Shown here: positions 11,501 through 25,499 of the stretch, one piece after another
Layout: the number at the start of each line of letters is the position of its first letter
Position numbering within the stretch: the stretch's first letter is position 1
Assembly (NCBI GenBank): GCA_009026175.1
Contig: WBTZ01000022.1
Span: 1-46,060 of the forward strand
Direction: 5' to 3'
Origin: Zoogloea sp.
Lineage (GTDB): Bacteria > Pseudomonadota > Gammaproteobacteria > Burkholderiales > Rhodocyclaceae
DNA: 46,060 nucleotides
Position numbers and translations under genes: made by a program
Notes under the pieces: model-generated
What the model was told of the DNA's origin: nothing
The model's input: only the letters and a program-made list of their open reading frames with translations
Databases searched by the model: none

Positions 11501-14500
11501 ATGAAAAGTTTGCTCGCTGATCTGTTCAAGCAAAGCCTGCCGAACGAGGAAGAGTTCGACGCCATTACCATCAGCCTGGCGTCTCCCGAGACGATCCGGT
11601 CCTGGTCCTATGGCGAGGTGAAAAAGCCCGAGACCATCAACTACCGGACCTTCAAGCCGGAACGCGATGGCCTCTTCTGTGCCAAGATTTTCGGGCCGGT
11701 CAAGGACTACGAGTGCCTGTGCGGCAAGTACAAGCGCCTGAAGCACCGTGGCGTGATCTGCGAAAAGTGCGGCGTCGAGGTGACCCTTTCCAAGGTTCGC
11801 CGTGAGCGCATGGCGCACATCGAGCTGGCCTCGGTGGTTGCCCACATCTGGTTCCTGAAGAGCCTGCCGAGCCGTCTCGGCATGGTGCTCGACATGACCC
11901 TGCGCGACATCGAGCGCGTGCTGTACTTCGAAGCCTACGTGGTCACCGATCCCGGCATGACCCCGCTCAACCGCGCCCAGATCCTGTCGGAAGACGACTA
12001 CCTGGCCAAGGTCGAGGAGTACGGCGACGACTTCATCGCCCTGATGGGCGCCGAAGGCATCCGCGAGATGCTGCGCAGCCTGGACCTGCCGCACGAAGTC
12101 GAGAAGCTGCGCTCCGAGCTGGAAACCACCGGCTCCGAAGCGAAGATCAAGAAGATCTCCAAGCGCCTCAAGGTGCTCGAGGCCTTCCAGGCCTCCGGCA
12201 TCAAGCCGGACTGGATGATCCTCGAGGTGCTGCCGGTGCTGCCGCCGGACCTGCGTCCGCTGGTGCCGCTGGATGGTGGCCGTTTCGCCACTTCCGACCT
12301 GAACGACCTCTACCGTCGGGTGATCAACCGGAACAACCGCCTCAAGCGTCTGCTCGAGCTGAAGGCCCCGGAAATCATCGTCCGCAACGAGAAGCGGATG
12401 CTGCAGGAGTCCGTGGACTCCCTGCTCGACAACGGTCGTCGCGGCAAGGCCATGACCGGCGCCAACAAGCGCCCGCTCAAGTCGCTGGCCGACATGATCA
12501 AGGGCAAGGGCGGTCGTTTCCGTCAGAACCTGCTGGGTAAGCGGGTCGACTACTCCGGCCGTTCCGTGATCACCGTGGGCCCGCAGCTCAAGCTGCACCA
12601 GTGCGGCCTGCCCAAGCTGATGGCGCTTGAACTGTTCAAGCCCTTCATCTTCAACAAGCTCGAGCTGATGGGTCTCGCGACCACCATCAAGCAGGCCAAG
12701 AAGATGGTGGAAGGCCAGGAGCCGGTGGTGTGGGACATCCTCGAAGAGGTGATCCGCGAGCATCCGGTCATGCTGAACCGCGCGCCGACGCTGCACCGCC
12801 TGGGTATCCAGGCCTTCGAGCCGGTCCTCATCGAAGGCAAGGCGATCCAGCTGCACCCGCTGGTCTGCGTGGCCTTCAACGCCGACTTCGACGGTGACCA
12901 GATGGCCGTCCACGTGCCTCTGTCCCTCGAGGCGCAGATGGAAGCCCGCACCCTGATGCTGGCCTCCAACAACGTGCTGTCGCCCGCCAACGGCGAGCCG
13001 ATCATCGTGCCGTCCCAGGATATCGTGCTGGGCCTGTACTACGCGACCCGGATGGGCGTGAACGCCAAGGGCGAGGGCATGGCCTTCGCCGACGTGGGCG
13101 AAGTCAAGCGCGCCTACGAAAGCGGCCAGGTGTCCCTGCACGCCAAGGTGATCGTGCGTCTGAAGGAGTTCGACCTGGGCCCCGAGGGCGAGACGATCGA
13201 GAAGATCACCCGCCACGAGACCACCGTCGGCCGCGCCATCCTCTCCGAGATCCTGCCGGCGGGCCTTCCCTTCAGCGTGCTGCAGAAGCCGATGAAGAAG
13301 AAGGAGATCTCCAAGCTGATCAACTCCTCCTTCCGTCGCTGCGGCCTGAAGGCCACCGTGGTGTTCGCCGACAAGCTGATGCAGGCCGGTTTCGGTCTGG
13401 CCACCCGCGCCGGCATCTCGATCGCGGTGAAGGACATGCTGGTGCCTGAAGCCAAGCACCCGCTGATCTACGCGGCCGAGCAGGAAGTCAAGGAAATCGC
13501 CCAGCAATACACCTCCGGTCTGGTGACCGATGGTGAGCGTTACAACAAGGTCGTCGATATCTGGGGCCGTGCCGGTGACCAGGTCGCCAAGGCGATGATG
13601 GACCAGCTCGGTCAGGAAGATGTCGTTGATCGCAACGGCGTCACCGTCAAGCAGGAGTCCTTCAACTCCATCTACATGATGGCCGACTCGGGCGCGCGGG
13701 GTTCTGCCGCCCAGATCCGCCAGCTGGCGGGTATGCGGGGCCTGATGGCGAAGCCGGACGGCTCGATCATCGAGACGCCCATCACCACGAACTTCCGTGA
13801 AGGCCTGAACGTTCTGCAGTACTTCATCTCCACCCACGGTGCCCGTAAGGGCCTGGCGGATACGGCGCTGAAGACCGCGAACTCCGGTTACCTGACCCGT
13901 CGTCTGGTGGACGTGACCCAGGATCTGGTGGTCATCGAGGACGACTGCGGCACCAAGAGCGGCTTCGCCATGAAGGCCTTGATCGAAGGCGGTGAAGTGG
14001 TCGAGCCCCTGCGCGACCGTATCCTCGGCCGCGTCACCACCGATGACCTGGTGCATCCGGAAACCCAGGAGACCCTCATCGAGGCGGGCACCATGCTCGA
14101 CGAGGACGCTGTCGACCTGATCGAAAGCGAAGGCATCGACGAAGTCCGCGTCCGCACTCCGCTGTCCTGCGAGACCCGCTACGGCCTGTGTGCCAAGTGC
14201 TACGGTCGCGACCTTGGCCGGGGTTCCCTGGTCAATGCCGGTGAAGCCGTGGGCGTCATCGCAGCCCAGTCGATCGGTGAGCCGGGTACCCAGCTGACCA
14301 TGCGTACCTTCCACGTGGGTGGTGCGGCCTCGCGGGCCGCGGCAGCCAGCTCCGTCGAAGCCAAGTCCGCCGGTGTGATCCGCTTCACGCAGAACATGCG
14401 TTACGTGGCCAACGCCAAGGCCGAGAAGATCGTGATCTCCCGTTCCGCCGAGATCGTCGTGACCGACGAAATGGGCCGTGAGCGTGAGCGTCACAAGATC

Positions 14501-15712
14501 CCCTACGGCGCGACCCTGTCGGTGGACGAGGGTGTCACCATCAAGGCTGGCACCCAGCTCGCCACCTGGGATCCGCACACCCGTCCGATCATCACCGAGT
14601 ACGCCGGTGTGGTGAAGTTCGAGAACGTGGAGGAGGGCGTCACCGTCGCCAAGCAGATCGACGAAGTGACGGGTCTGTCGACCCTCGTCGTGATCGATGC
14701 GAAGCGTCGCGGAGCCTCCACCTCCAAGGGCGTGCGGCCGCAGGTGAAGCTGCTGTCCGAGACTGGCGAGGAAGTACGCATCGCCGGCACCGAGCACGCC
14801 GTGTCCATCACCTTCCAGGTCGGCTCGCTGATCACCGTGAAGGACGGACAGCAGGTTTCGGTGGGTGACGTGCTGGCACGTATCCCGCAGGAATCCGCAA
14901 AGACCCGCGACATTACCGGCGGTCTGCCGCGTGTGGCGGAACTGTTCGAAGCCCGTGCTCCGAAGGATGCCGGTGTGCTGGCCGAAGTGACCGGCACCGT
15001 GTCCTTCGGCAAGGACACCAAGGGCAAGCAGCGTCTCGTGATCACCGAGCCCGATGGCGCGGTTCATGAGTTCCTGATCCCCAAGGACAAGCACGTGATG
15101 GTCCACGATGGCCAGGTCGTCAACAAGGGCGAACTGATTGTCGATGGTCCTGCCGATCCCCACGACATCCTGCGTCTGCAGGGCGTCGAGGCGCTGGCCC
15201 GCTACATCATTGACGAAGTGCAGGACGTGTATCGACTGCAGGGCGTGAAGATCAACGACAAGCACATCGAGGTGATCGTCCGCCAGATGCTGCGTCGCGT
15301 GGTCATCACTGATCCGGGTGATACCGGCTTCATTCGTGAAGAGCAGGTCGAGCGCGCCGAAGTGCTGGACGAGAACGACAAGGTCACCGCCGAGGGCAAG
15401 CTGCCCGCCAACTACAACTTCCTGTTGTTGGGTATCACCAAGGCTTCCTTGTCCACCGACTCGTTCATCTCTGCGGCGTCCTTCCAGGAAACCACCCGTG
15501 TTCTTACCGAAGCAGCGATTCTCGGCAAACGTGACGAGCTTCGCGGTCTGAAGGAGAACGTGATCGTCGGTCGCCTGATCCCTGCGGGTACTGGTCTGGC
15601 CTACCACCGCAACCGGAAGGCCCAGTCTGTCGGCGAAGATCTTGGTGAGGGCCATGCATGGGCTCCCCAGGTCGACGCAACGGAAACTGAAAACGCTCAG
15701 CAGGCGGGTTGA
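11501..15712 (+). CDS. rpoC: RNA polymerase beta-prime subunit
   Basis: RpoC, 1403 residues. ATG 11501 is preceded by GGAG at 11491-11494; TTG 11498 just upstream is less suitable. The first zinc site is '[19 protein letters not shown]' near residue 70. The catalytic Mg-binding NADFDGD is residues 460-466, and the second zinc site is around '[11 protein letters not shown]'. The 3' end overlaps a promoter-like -35 box for rpsL. The subunit carries the catalytic loop, bridge helix and trigger loop of RNA polymerase. Confidence 0.99.
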   Translation: MKSLLADLFKQSLPNEEEFDAITISLASPETIRSWSYGEVKKPETINYRTFKPERDGLFCAKIFGPVKDYECLCGKYKRLKHRGVICEKCGVEVTLSKVRRERMAHIELASVVAHIWFLKSLPSRLGMVLDMTLRDIERVLYFEAYVVTDPGMTPLNRAQILSEDDYLAKVEEYGDDFIALMGAEGIREMLRSLDLPHEVEKLRSELETTGSEAKIKKISKRLKVLEAFQASGIKPDWMILEVLPVLPPDLRPLVPLDGGRFATSDLNDLYRRVINRNNRLKRLLELKAPEIIVRNEKRMLQESVDSLLDNGRRGKAMTGANKRPLKSLADMIKGKGGRFRQNLLGKRVDYSGRSVITVGPQLKLHQCGLPKLMALELFKPFIFNKLELMGLATTIKQAKKMVEGQEPVVWDILEEVIREHPVMLNRAPTLHRLGIQAFEPVLIEGKAIQLHPLVCVAFNADFDGDQMAVHVPLSLEAQMEARTLMLASNNVLSPANGEPIIVPSQDIVLGLYYATRMGVNAKGEGMAFADVGEVKRAYESGQVSLHAKVIVRLKEFDLGPEGETIEKITRHETTVGRAILSEILPAGLPFSVLQKPMKKKEISKLINSSFRRCGLKATVVFADKLMQAGFGLATRAGISIAVKDMLVPEAKHPLIYAAEQEVKEIAQQYTSGLVTDGERYNKVVDIWGRAGDQVAKAMMDQLGQEDVVDRNGVTVKQESFNSIYMMADSGARGSAAQIRQLAGMRGLMAKPDGSIIETPITTNFREGLNVLQYFISTHGARKGLADTALKTANSGYLTRRLVDVTQDLVVIEDDCGTKSGFAMKALIEGGEVVEPLRDRILGRVTTDDLVHPETQETLIEAGTMLDEDAVDLIESEGIDEVRVRTPLSCETRYGLCAKCYGRDLGRGSLVNAGEAVGVIAAQSIGEPGTQLTMRTFHVGGAASRAAAASSVEAKSAGVIRFTQNMRYVANAKAEKIVISRSAEIVVTDEMGRERERHKIPYGATLSVDEGVTIKAGTQLATWDPHTRPIITEYAGVVKFENVEEGVTVAKQIDEVTGLSTLVVIDAKRRGASTSKGVRPQVKLLSETGEEVRIAGTEHAVSITFQVGSLITVKDGQQVSVGDVLARIPQESAKTRDITGGLPRVAELFEARAPKDAGVLAEVTGTVSFGKDTKGKQRLVITEPDGAVHEFLIPKDKHVMVHDGQVVNKGELIVDGPADPHDILRLQGVEALARYIIDEVQDVYRLQGVKINDKHIEVIVRQMLRRVVITDPGDTGFIREEQVERAEVLDENDKVTAEGKLPANYNFLLLGITKASLSTDSFISAASFQETTRVLTEAAILGKRDELRGLKENVIVGRLIPAGTGLAYHRNRKAQSVGEDLGEGHAWAPQVDATETENAQQAG

Positions 15713-15738
15713 CGAACGCTTGACGAGAAAGATATACT
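15709..15738 (+). promoter_or_regulatory. promoter for rpsL (str operon)
   Basis: TTGACG at 15709-15714 and TATACT at 15733-15738 are 18 bases apart, five of six matches in each box. The -35 box covers the rpoC stop codon (15710-15712). The expected leader to rpsL is about 100 bases and contains two hairpins. Confidence 0.7.
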
Positions 15739-15793
15739 CCGGCCTCTTTTTGCGGACTGGCCAATCGTAGTCAGTCGCAGCCGGAATAACCAT

Positions 15794-15826
15794 CCGAGGC
15801 GGTCCCAGCGGGCTGCCTCGGTGTTT
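15794..15826 (+). terminator. attenuator-like hairpin in rpsL leader
   Basis: CCGAGGC (15794-15800) pairs with GCCTCGG (15815-15821). The stem can be extended inward by five more pairs including G-T pairs, and TGTTTT follows. It lies downstream of the rpsL promoter, so it could stop rpoBC transcription or attenuate the str transcript. A second bulged hairpin (about 15751-15780) precedes it. Confidence 0.55.
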
Positions 15827-15842
15827 TGGGAAATTCTTAGCT

Positions 15843-16220
15843 ATGCCAACAATTAATCAACTCGTTCGTAAGGGCCGGCAGGCGCCCGTTTCCAAGAGCA
15901 AGGTTCCCGCGCTCGAGGCATGCCCGCAAAAGCGGGGCGTGTGCACCCGTGTTTACACCACGACTCCGAAGAAGCCGAACTCCGCGCTGCGTAAAGTGGC
16001 CAAGGTTCGTCTGACCAACGGTTTCGAAGTGATTTCCTACATCGGTGGTGAAGGCCACAACCTGCAGGAGCACTCCGTTGTTCTGATTCGCGGTGGCCGG
16101 GTAAAGGACTTGCCTGGTGTGCGTTACCACATCGTGCGCGGTTCCCTTGACCTGCAAGGCGTCAAGGATCGTAAGCAGTCCCGCTCGAAGTACGGTGCCA
16201 AGCGCCCGAAAAAGTCCTAA
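15843..16220 (+). CDS. rpsL: 30S ribosomal protein S12
   Basis: S12, 125 residues, at the decoding centre of the 30S subunit. '[15 protein letters not shown]' and '[24 protein letters not shown]' are typical. Lys43 and Lys88, the positions that commonly change in streptomycin-resistant mutants, are both lysine, so the allele looks streptomycin-susceptible. It is the first gene of the str group, followed by rpsG after 33 bases. Confidence 0.98.
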   Translation: MPTINQLVRKGRQAPVSKSKVPALEACPQKRGVCTRVYTTTPKKPNSALRKVAKVRLTNGFEVISYIGGEGHNLQEHSVVLIRGGRVKDLPGVRYHIVRGSLDLQGVKDRKQSRSKYGAKRPKKS

Positions 16221-16241
16221 TTGTCGGCAATCTAAGAATAG

Positions 16242-16727
<486 letters not shown>

Positions 16728-16747
16728 TTTTCAAGGCGAATCCAAGT

Positions 16748-16776
16748 CGGGCCCTGAAAGGGGCTCGATTTATTTG
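16748..16776 (+). other. hairpin between rpsG and fusA
   Basis: CGGGCCC (16748-16754) pairs with GGGCTCG (16761-16767), with one G-T pair and loop TGAAAG, followed by ATTTATTTG. It is terminator-like but weak, inside a spacer of 114 bases. It probably tunes rather than stops transcription into fusA. Confidence 0.4.
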
Positions 16777-16841
16777 TAAAGCATAAGTACGGGGCGCCGG
16801 TTCGCCGGGTCTCTAAAACTCAGGAAGGCAAGGTTAGCACT

Positions 16842-18935
<2,094 letters not shown>

Positions 18936-18955
18936 TCGATACTTGAGGTAATAAA

Positions 18956-20148
<1,193 letters not shown>

Positions 20149-20157
20149 TTTTTGATG

Positions 20158-20182
20158 GGCTTGGCGCATGGTGTGCCAAGCC
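20158..20182 (+). other. hairpin between tufA and rpsJ
   Basis: GGCTTGGC (20158-20165) pairs perfectly with GCCAAGCC (20175-20182) around a nine-base loop. No T-tract follows. It ends 21 bases before the rpsJ start and could affect rpsJ translation or message processing. Confidence 0.45.
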
Positions 20183-20203
20183 GACTGCTCTTTGGGAAAT
20201 AAA

Positions 20204-20515
20204 ATGCAAAACCAAAAGATCCGTATCCGCCTCAAGGCATTCGATTACAAGCTGATCGATCAGTCTGCTCAAGAGATCGTGGATACCGCGAAGCGTACTG
20301 GTGCAGTTGTCCGTGGCCCCGTGCCGCTGCCGACCCGCATCGAGCGTTTCGACCTGCTGCGTTCCCCGCACGTCAACAAGACCTCCCGTGACCAGTTCGA
20401 GATCCGTACTCACCTGCGTCTGATGGACATCGTGGATCCGACCGATAAAACGGTTGATGCGCTGATGAAGCTGGATCTTCCGGCTGGTGTCGACGTCGAA
20501 ATCAAGCTGCAGTAA
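20204..20515 (+). CDS. rpsJ: 30S ribosomal protein S10
   Basis: S10, 103 residues, exactly the usual length when started at ATG 20204 ('[22 protein letters not shown]'); the frame can be extended upstream but without family support. S10 is also NusE, the partner of NusG and NusB in antitermination. '[31 protein letters not shown]' is the family signature. It is followed by a strong hairpin that separates it from the rest of the S10 group. Confidence 0.98.
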   Translation: MQNQKIRIRLKAFDYKLIDQSAQEIVDTAKRTGAVVRGPVPLPTRIERFDLLRSPHVNKTSRDQFEIRTHLRLMDIVDPTDKTVDALMKLDLPAGVDVEIKLQ

Positions 20516-20525
20516 TTCAAAGCTA

Positions 20526-20573
20526 TTGCGCCGATGGCGCAAGGGCCGGTATAATCCGGCCCTTGCGCTTTTT
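20526..20573 (+). terminator. terminator after rpsJ with TATAAT in the loop (possible rplC promoter)
   Basis: GCGCAAGGGCCGG (20537-20549) pairs perfectly with CCGGCCCTTGCGC (20556-20568), and TTTTT follows: a complete intrinsic terminator. The six-base loop is exactly TATAAT (20550-20555). TTGCGC at 20526-20531 lies 18 bases upstream of it, so the same DNA could also be a promoter for rplC with a poor -35 box. Which function dominates cannot be told from sequence. Confidence 0.75.
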
Positions 20574-20632
20574 GGCGCAGTTTGTAATGACAATCGGTCC
20601 TGGTCAATCGCAACCAGGGTAAGGAGAATAAA

Positions 20633-21277
20633 ATGAGTCTAGGCCTTGTCGGGCGCAAGGTGGGCATGACTCGCATTTTTGCCGAGGATGGTCAATCCAT
20701 TCCGGTGACTGTGCTGGATGTGTCCAACAACCGTGTGACCCAGATCAAAACGGCTGAAACGGACGGCTATTCCGCCGTTCAGGTGACCTTTGGCGTTCGG
20801 CGTGCAAGCCGCGTCAATAAGGCGGCTGCCGGGCATCTTGCCAAGGCAGGTGTCGAAGCCGGTCACGTTTTCAAGGAATTCCGTGTTGATGCCGATCGTC
20901 TGTCTTCCCTGAAGGCGGGTGATGTTGTCGGCGTCGATATCTTTGCTGTCGGTCAGAAGGTTGACGTGAGTGGCGTGTCTCTTGGTAAGGGCTATGCCGG
21001 TACCATCAAGCGTCACAACTTCGCGTCCGGTCGTCAGACCCACGGTAACTCCCGTAGCCACAACGTCCCCGGCTCCATCGGTATGGCGCAGGATCCCGGT
21101 CGTGTTTTCCCGGGTAAGCGCATGACCGGTCACCTGGGTGCTGCCAAGTGCACGGTGCAGAATCTCGAAGTGGTTCGCGTGGATGTCGAGCGCGGCCTTT
21201 TGCTGATCAAGGGCGGTGTGCCTGGTCATGATGGTGGTGACGTGATCGTTCGTCCCGCTGTCAAGGCTGGCAACTGA
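20633..21277 (+). CDS. rplC: 50S ribosomal protein L3
   Basis: L3, 214 residues, an early 50S assembly protein reaching toward the peptidyl transferase centre. '[20 protein letters not shown]' and '[32 protein letters not shown]' are conserved; the glutamine in '[10 protein letters not shown]' is in the region methylated by PrmB in other bacteria. AAGGAG lies seven bases upstream. A six-pair hairpin (20599-20604 with 20613-20618) precedes the ribosome site. Confidence 0.98.
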   Translation: MSLGLVGRKVGMTRIFAEDGQSIPVTVLDVSNNRVTQIKTAETDGYSAVQVTFGVRRASRVNKAAAGHLAKAGVEAGHVFKEFRVDADRLSSLKAGDVVGVDIFAVGQKVDVSGVSLGKGYAGTIKRHNFASGRQTHGNSRSHNVPGSIGMAQDPGRVFPGKRMTGHLGAAKCTVQNLEVVRVDVERGLLLIKGGVPGHDGGDVIVRPAVKAGN

Positions 21278-21288
21278 CGGAGGGCGTG

Positions 21289-21909
21289 ATGGAACTGAAG
21301 CTGTTGAATGAACAGGGTCAGCCGTCTGCGACTCTGCAGGCGTCCGATGCGCTGTTTGGCCGGGAATACAATGAAGCCCTGATTCACCAGGTCGTCGTTG
21401 CCTACATGGCCAATGCCCGTTCTGGCAATCGTGCCCAGAAGGGTCGGGATGAAGTGTCCCACACCACCCACAAGCCCTGGCGTCAGAAGGGTACTGGTCG
21501 TGCTCGTTCCGGTATGGGCTCCAGCCCGATCTGGCGCGGGGGCGGTCGTGCCTTCCCGAACAAGCCGCATGAGAACTTCTCTCACAAGGTGAACCGGAAG
21601 ATGTATCGCGCCGGCGTGGCTGCGATCCTTTCCCAGTTGGCTCGTGATGGTCGTCTGTCGGTTGTCGAGGGTTTTGCTGTTGAAGCGCCGAAGACCAAGC
21701 TGCTGTCTCAGAAGCTCAAGGGTCTTGGTCTGGATTCCGTCCTGGTGATCACTGATTCCTTCGACGAGAACCTGTACCTGTCGTCCCGCAATCTTCCGAA
21801 TGTCCTCGTTCTCGAAGTCAGCGAGACTGATCCGGTTTCCCTGGTGCGCTTCCCGAACGTGCTGGTCACGAAGGGTGCGCTGGCCAAGATGGAGGAAATG
21901 TGGCAATGA
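21289..21909 (+). CDS. rplD: 50S ribosomal protein L4
   Basis: L4, 206 residues. ATG 21289 is preferred over the adjacent GTG 21286 because GGAGG (21279-21283) is better spaced. '[47 protein letters not shown]' contains the loop that lines the exit tunnel. In Escherichia coli L4 represses the S10 operon; the leader it uses there is not recognisable here. The stop overlaps the rplW start. Confidence 0.97.
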   Translation: MELKLLNEQGQPSATLQASDALFGREYNEALIHQVVVAYMANARSGNRAQKGRDEVSHTTHKPWRQKGTGRARSGMGSSPIWRGGGRAFPNKPHENFSHKVNRKMYRAGVAAILSQLARDGRLSVVEGFAVEAPKTKLLSQKLKGLGLDSVLVITDSFDENLYLSSRNLPNVLVLEVSETDPVSLVRFPNVLVTKGALAKMEEMWQ

Positions 21910-22211
21910 GCGCATTCAAGGAAGAGCGCCTGATGCAGGTGCTGCTCGCTCCGCAGATTTCGGAGAAGGCTACCGATATCGCAGAGAAGAACGAGCAAAT
22001 CGTTTTCCGCGTCGCCAGCGATGCGACCAAGCCTGAAGTGAAGGCCGCTGTCGAGCTGCTGTTCAAGGTCGAAGTGAAGGCCGTTCAGGTCGCCAACGTC
22101 AAGGGCAAGGAAAAGCGCTTTGGCAAGATGACTGGCCGTCGCAAGGGCTGGAAAAAGGCGTATGTCTGCCTGAAGCCGGGTCAGGAAATCAACTTCGCGG
22201 CGGGGGAATAA
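21906..22211 (+). CDS. rplW: 50S ribosomal protein L23
   Basis: L23, 101 residues, at the tunnel exit, where trigger factor and the signal recognition particle dock. ATG 21906 overlaps the rplD stop (ATGA); GGAGG lies upstream inside rplD. '[41 protein letters not shown]' and '[16 protein letters not shown]' are family features. rplB starts three bases after its stop. Confidence 0.97.
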   Translation: MSAFKEERLMQVLLAPQISEKATDIAEKNEQIVFRVASDATKPEVKAAVELLFKVEVKAVQVANVKGKEKRFGKMTGRRKGWKKAYVCLKPGQEINFAAGE

Positions 22212-22214
22212 GAG

Positions 22215-23042
22215 ATGGCACTCGTTAAAGTCAAGCCGACTTCCGCTGGCCGTCGTGCCGTCGTGAAGGTCGTGAATGCTTCTCTGCACAAGGGCGCGCC
22301 TGTCGCTTCCCTGGTGGAGAAGCAGTCCAAGACTGCGGGTCGTAACAACAACGGCCACATCACCACCCGTCACAAGGGCGGTGGTCACAAGCAGCATTAC
22401 CGTCTGGTGGATTTCCGCCGCAACAAGGACGGCATCGTTGCCAAGGTCGAGCGTCTCGAGTATGACCCGAACCGCTCTGCCAACATCGCGCTGCTGTGCT
22501 ACGCGGATGGCGAACGTCGTTACATCATCGCTCCGAAGGGCCTGGTCGTCGGTCAAACCGTCGTGTCCGGTTCCGAGGCGCCGATCAAGCCGGGTAACAC
22601 CCTGCCGATCCGCAATATCCCGGTCGGTACCACCCTGCATTGCGTCGAGATGATCCCCGGCAAGGGCGCCCAGCTTGCCCGCGCTGCTGGCACCTCGGTG
22701 CAGCTGCTGGCTCGTGAAGGCATCTACGCCCAGGTTCGCCTGCGCTCCGGTGAGATTCGCCGCGTTCATATCGAATGCCGCGCGACCATCGGTGAGGTGG
22801 GTAACGAAGAGCACAGCCTGCGCAAGATCGGCAAGGCCGGTGCGAACCGTTGGCGTGGTATTCGCCCGACCGTTCGCGGTACGGCGATGAACCCGGTTGA
22901 TCACCCGCACGGCGGTGGTGAAGGTCGTACTGGCGAAGGCCGCGTGCCTGTCAGTCCGTGGGGTCAGCCGACCAAGGGTTATCGTACCCGTAGCGTCAAG
23001 CGTACCGACTCCATGATTGTTCAGCGTCGGCACAAGCGATAA
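22215..23042 (+). CDS. rplB: 50S ribosomal protein L2
   Basis: L2, 275 residues, needed for subunit joining and peptidyl transfer. '[28 protein letters not shown]' and the C-terminal '[22 protein letters not shown]' include the conserved histidine near the peptidyl transferase centre. Complete length. Confidence 0.98.
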   Translation: MALVKVKPTSAGRRAVVKVVNASLHKGAPVASLVEKQSKTAGRNNNGHITTRHKGGGHKQHYRLVDFRRNKDGIVAKVERLEYDPNRSANIALLCYADGERRYIIAPKGLVVGQTVVSGSEAPIKPGNTLPIRNIPVGTTLHCVEMIPGKGAQLARAAGTSVQLLAREGIYAQVRLRSGEIRRVHIECRATIGEVGNEEHSLRKIGKAGANRWRGIRPTVRGTAMNPVDHPHGGGEGRTGEGRVPVSPWGQPTKGYRTRSVKRTDSMIVQRRHKR

Positions 23043-23052
23043 GAGGTAAGAC

Positions 23053-23328
23053 ATGGCACGTTCTATTAAGAAAGGCCCCTTTGTCGACGGTCACCTCCTG
23101 AAGAAGGTGGATGCGGCTCGGGCCTCGAATGACAAGCGTCCGATCAAGACCTGGTCGCGTCGCTCCACGGTGCTTCCGGATTTTGTCGGTCTGACCATCG
23201 CCGTTCATAACGGTCGTCAGCACATTCCGGTGTACGTTTCCGAAAACATGGTTGGTCACAAGCTTGGCGAGTTCGCGCTCACCCGTACCTTCAAGGGTCA
23301 CGCCGCCAGCAAGAAGGCCAAGCGCTAA
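23053..23328 (+). CDS. rpsS: 30S ribosomal protein S19
   Basis: S19, 91 residues, in the 30S head near the A site and bridge to the 50S subunit. '[19 protein letters not shown]', '[30 protein letters not shown]' and '[12 protein letters not shown]' are typical. It lies ten bases after rplB with an AGAGG site. Confidence 0.98.
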   Translation: MARSIKKGPFVDGHLLKKVDAARASNDKRPIKTWSRRSTVLPDFVGLTIAVHNGRQHIPVYVSENMVGHKLGEFALTRTFKGHAASKKAKR

Positions 23329-23340
23329 GGAGAAATGACA

Positions 23341-23670
23341 ATGGAAACCAAAGCCATTCTCCGCGGCGTTCGCCTGTCGGAACAAAAGGGTCGTCTGGTT
23401 GCGGACCTGGTCCGTGGCAAGACCGTTGAACAGGCTCTCAACATCCTGACCTTTTCGCCCAAGAAGGGCGCGAAGATCATCAAGAAGGTTGTTGAGTCCG
23501 CTATCGCCAACGCCGAGCACAATGACGGCGCCGATATCGACAGCCTGCGCGTCAAGACCATCTATGTTGAGCAAGGTACGACGCTGAAGCGTTTCACCGC
23601 TCGTGCAAAGGGTCGTGGCAATCGCATCAGCAAACCGACCTGCCACATTTACGTGACGGTCGGAGAGTAA
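23341..23670 (+). CDS. rplV: 50S ribosomal protein L22
   Basis: L22, 109 residues; its loop lines the exit tunnel next to L4. ATG 23341 is chosen because GGAG at 23329-23332 is eight bases away; ATG 23335 would be only two bases from it. '[26 protein letters not shown]' and the C-terminal '[20 protein letters not shown]' are diagnostic. No deletion is seen in the macrolide-relevant loop. Confidence 0.97.
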   Translation: METKAILRGVRLSEQKGRLVADLVRGKTVEQALNILTFSPKKGAKIIKKVVESAIANAEHNDGADIDSLRVKTIYVEQGTTLKRFTARAKGRGNRISKPTCHIYVTVGE

Positions 23671-23679
23671 GGAGAACCC

Positions 23680-24504
23680 ATGGGACAGAAAATCCATCCG
23701 ACTGGCTTCCGCCTGGCGGTTACGCGTAACTGGGGCTCCCGCTGGTTTGCTGCCGGTAGCGACTTCTCCACGATGCTCAACGAGGATCTGAAGGTCCGCG
23801 CGCATCTGAAGAAGAAGCTGGCCCACGCCTCCGTGAGCCGAGTGGTCATCGAGCGTCCTGCCAAGAATGCCCGTATCACCGTGTTCAGCGCCCGTCCGGG
23901 CGTTGTCATCGGCAAGAAGGGCGAGGACATCGAGAAGCTGAAGGCTGACCTGCAGGGCATCATGGGTGTTCCGGTTCACGTGAACATCGAGGAAGTCCGC
24001 AAGCCGGAAACCGACGCTCAGCTGATCGCCGACTCCATCGCCCAGCAGCTCGTCAAGCGGATCATGTTCCGCCGTGCGATGAAGCGTGCGATGCAGAACG
24101 CCATGCGTCTGGGTGCCCAGGGCATCAAGATCATGAGTTCCGGTCGTCTGAACGGCGCGGAAATCGCCCGTACCGAGTGGTATCGCGAAGGTCGTGTGCC
24201 CCTGCACACCCTGCGTGCCGACATCGACTACGGTGTTTCCGAAGCTCATACCACTTATGGTGTCATCGGCATCAAGGTGTGGGTTTACAAGGGTGAGGCT
24301 CTCGCCCGCAACGAGCAGCCTGCTGCGACGGAGAATGAAGGCGATGCTCGCCGTGGCCGTCGTCGCAACGAGGGTGCCGACAGCAAGCCGGGTGCCAAGC
24401 GGCCCGCGCGCCGCACTGGCGGCGAACAGGCTGATGGCGCAAAACGGATCAAGAAAGAAGCAGGAGTGAATGATGCTGCAGCCGTCGAGAAGGAAGTATC
24501 GTAA
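23680..24504 (+). CDS. rpsC: 30S ribosomal protein S3 with extended C-terminus
   Basis: S3, 274 residues, part of the mRNA entry site. '[24 protein letters not shown]' begins the protein, and a KH domain follows with '[15 protein letters not shown]'. The chain is about 40 residues longer than Escherichia coli S3. The extra C-terminal part from about residue 215 is low-complexity, rich in Arg, Lys, Gly, Ala and Glu. The last 32 bases overlap the rplP start in another frame. Such tails occur in betaproteobacteria; the function is unknown to me. Confidence 0.97.
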   Translation: MGQKIHPTGFRLAVTRNWGSRWFAAGSDFSTMLNEDLKVRAHLKKKLAHASVSRVVIERPAKNARITVFSARPGVVIGKKGEDIEKLKADLQGIMGVPVHVNIEEVRKPETDAQLIADSIAQQLVKRIMFRRAMKRAMQNAMRLGAQGIKIMSSGRLNGAEIARTEWYREGRVPLHTLRADIDYGVSEAHTTYGVIGIKVWVYKGEALARNEQPAATENEGDARRGRRRNEGADSKPGAKRPARRTGGEQADGAKRIKKEAGVNDAAAVEKEVS

Positions 24505-24886
24505 GGAGCAGAAGGGCCGCAACAAGGGTCTCGCCACCCGCGGCGCCAAGGTAAGCTTTGGCGAGTACGGTCTGAAGGCGGTTGGGCGTGGTCGTCTGAC
24601 TGCTCGCCAGATCGAGTCTGCTCGTCGTGCGATGACCCGTCACATCAAGCGTGGCGGTCGCATTTGGATTCGCGTTTTCCCGGACAAGCCGATCTCTCAG
24701 AAGCCGGCGGAAGTGCGGATGGGTAACGGTAAGGGCAGCCCGGAATACTGGGTTGCCGAGATCCAGCCCGGCAAGGTTCTCTATGAGATGGATGGTGTTG
24801 ATGAAGCCCTGGCTCGCGAGGCGTTCCGCCTGGCGGCTGCCAAGCTCCCCATCGAAACCGTCTTCGTTGTCCGGATGGTGGGGTAA
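24473..24886 (+). CDS. rplP: 50S ribosomal protein L16
   Basis: L16, 137 residues, near the A-site tRNA elbow. ATG 24473 gives '[24 protein letters not shown]', with CAGGAG six bases upstream; ATG 24470 is too close to it. The start lies inside rpsC (32-base overlap). '[28 protein letters not shown]' is conserved and contains the arginine region hydroxylated by YcfD in some bacteria. Confidence 0.97.
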   Translation: MLQPSRRKYRKEQKGRNKGLATRGAKVSFGEYGLKAVGRGRLTARQIESARRAMTRHIKRGGRIWIRVFPDKPISQKPAEVRMGNGKGSPEYWVAEIQPGKVLYEMDGVDEALAREAFRLAAAKLPIETVFVVRMVG

Positions 24887-24889
24887 AAC

Positions 24890-25084
24890 ATGAAAGCTTC
24901 GGAATTGAGGGCGAAGGACGCCGACCAGCTCAACGCTGAACTGCTTGAACTGCGGAAGGCTCAATTCAGCCTCCGCATGCAGATCGCGACTCAGCAGCTT
25001 GGCAACACTTCGCAGCTCGGCAAGGTTCGCAAGGACATCGCCCGGGTCAAGACCATTCTTCGCGAGAAGGCGGGTGCGAAATGA
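24890..25084 (+). CDS. rpmC: 50S ribosomal protein L29
   Basis: L29, 64 residues, a two-helix protein near the tunnel exit beside L23. '[31 protein letters not shown]' and '[15 protein letters not shown]' are typical. The stop overlaps the rpsQ start by four bases (ATGA). Confidence 0.97.
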   Translation: MKASELRAKDADQLNAELLELRKAQFSLRMQIATQQLGNTSQLGKVRKDIARVKTILREKAGAK

Positions 25085-25350
25085 ACGACCAAGTTAAAAA
25101 GATCAAGCGCGTTGAAGTCGGTCGTGTAGTCAGCGACAAGATGAACAACACGGTCACCGTACTGGTGGAACGTCGTGTGAAGCACCCGCTGTATGGCAAG
25201 GTGATCACCCGGACCGCCAAGTACCATGCCCACGTTGAGGGTGGTATTGCGAAGCAGGGCGATCTCGTCGAAATCGAAGAGACCCGCCCGATTTCCAAGA
25301 CCAAGACCTGGCGGGTGACCAAGGTTCTCGAGCAGGTTGTGGCAGTTTAA
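25081..25350 (+). CDS. rpsQ: 30S ribosomal protein S17
   Basis: S17, 89 residues, an OB-fold early-assembly protein of the 30S body. '[28 protein letters not shown]' and '[19 protein letters not shown]' are diagnostic. It is the last gene of the S10 group; a 149-base spacer with two hairpins separates it from rplN. Confidence 0.97.
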   Translation: MNDQVKKIKRVEVGRVVSDKMNNTVTVLVERRVKHPLYGKVITRTAKYHAHVEGGIAKQGDLVEIEETRPISKTKTWRVTKVLEQVVAV

Positions 25351-25367
25351 GTAGCGCTTGTTGTACA

Positions 25368-25397
25368 AATGGCTTGCCAAGTGATTGGCAAGCCATT
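25368..25397 (+). terminator. long hairpin after rpsQ
   Basis: AATGGCTTGCCAA (25368-25380) pairs perfectly with TTGGCAAGCCATT (25385-25397) around GTGA. Only ATCATT follows, with no clean T-tract. It marks the border between the S10 and spc groups and may terminate weakly or stabilise the upstream message. Confidence 0.55.
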
Positions 25398-25415
25398 ATC
25401 ATTGCTGTCTTTGCT

Positions 25416-25436
25416 CTTGCACGGTTCCTGTGCAAG
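25416..25436 (+). other. second hairpin in rpsQ-rplN spacer
   Basis: CTTGCAC (25416-25422) pairs with GTGCAAG (25430-25436) around a seven-base loop, 19 bases after the first hairpin. It has no T-tract. It may be part of a leader for rplN; no convincing promoter is visible in the spacer. Confidence 0.45.
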
Positions 25437-25499
25437 TCCAATCAACCCGAACGGGATCCAAGACTGGCCGCGCCTAGCGTGTCAAGTTGGAGAGTTTAA

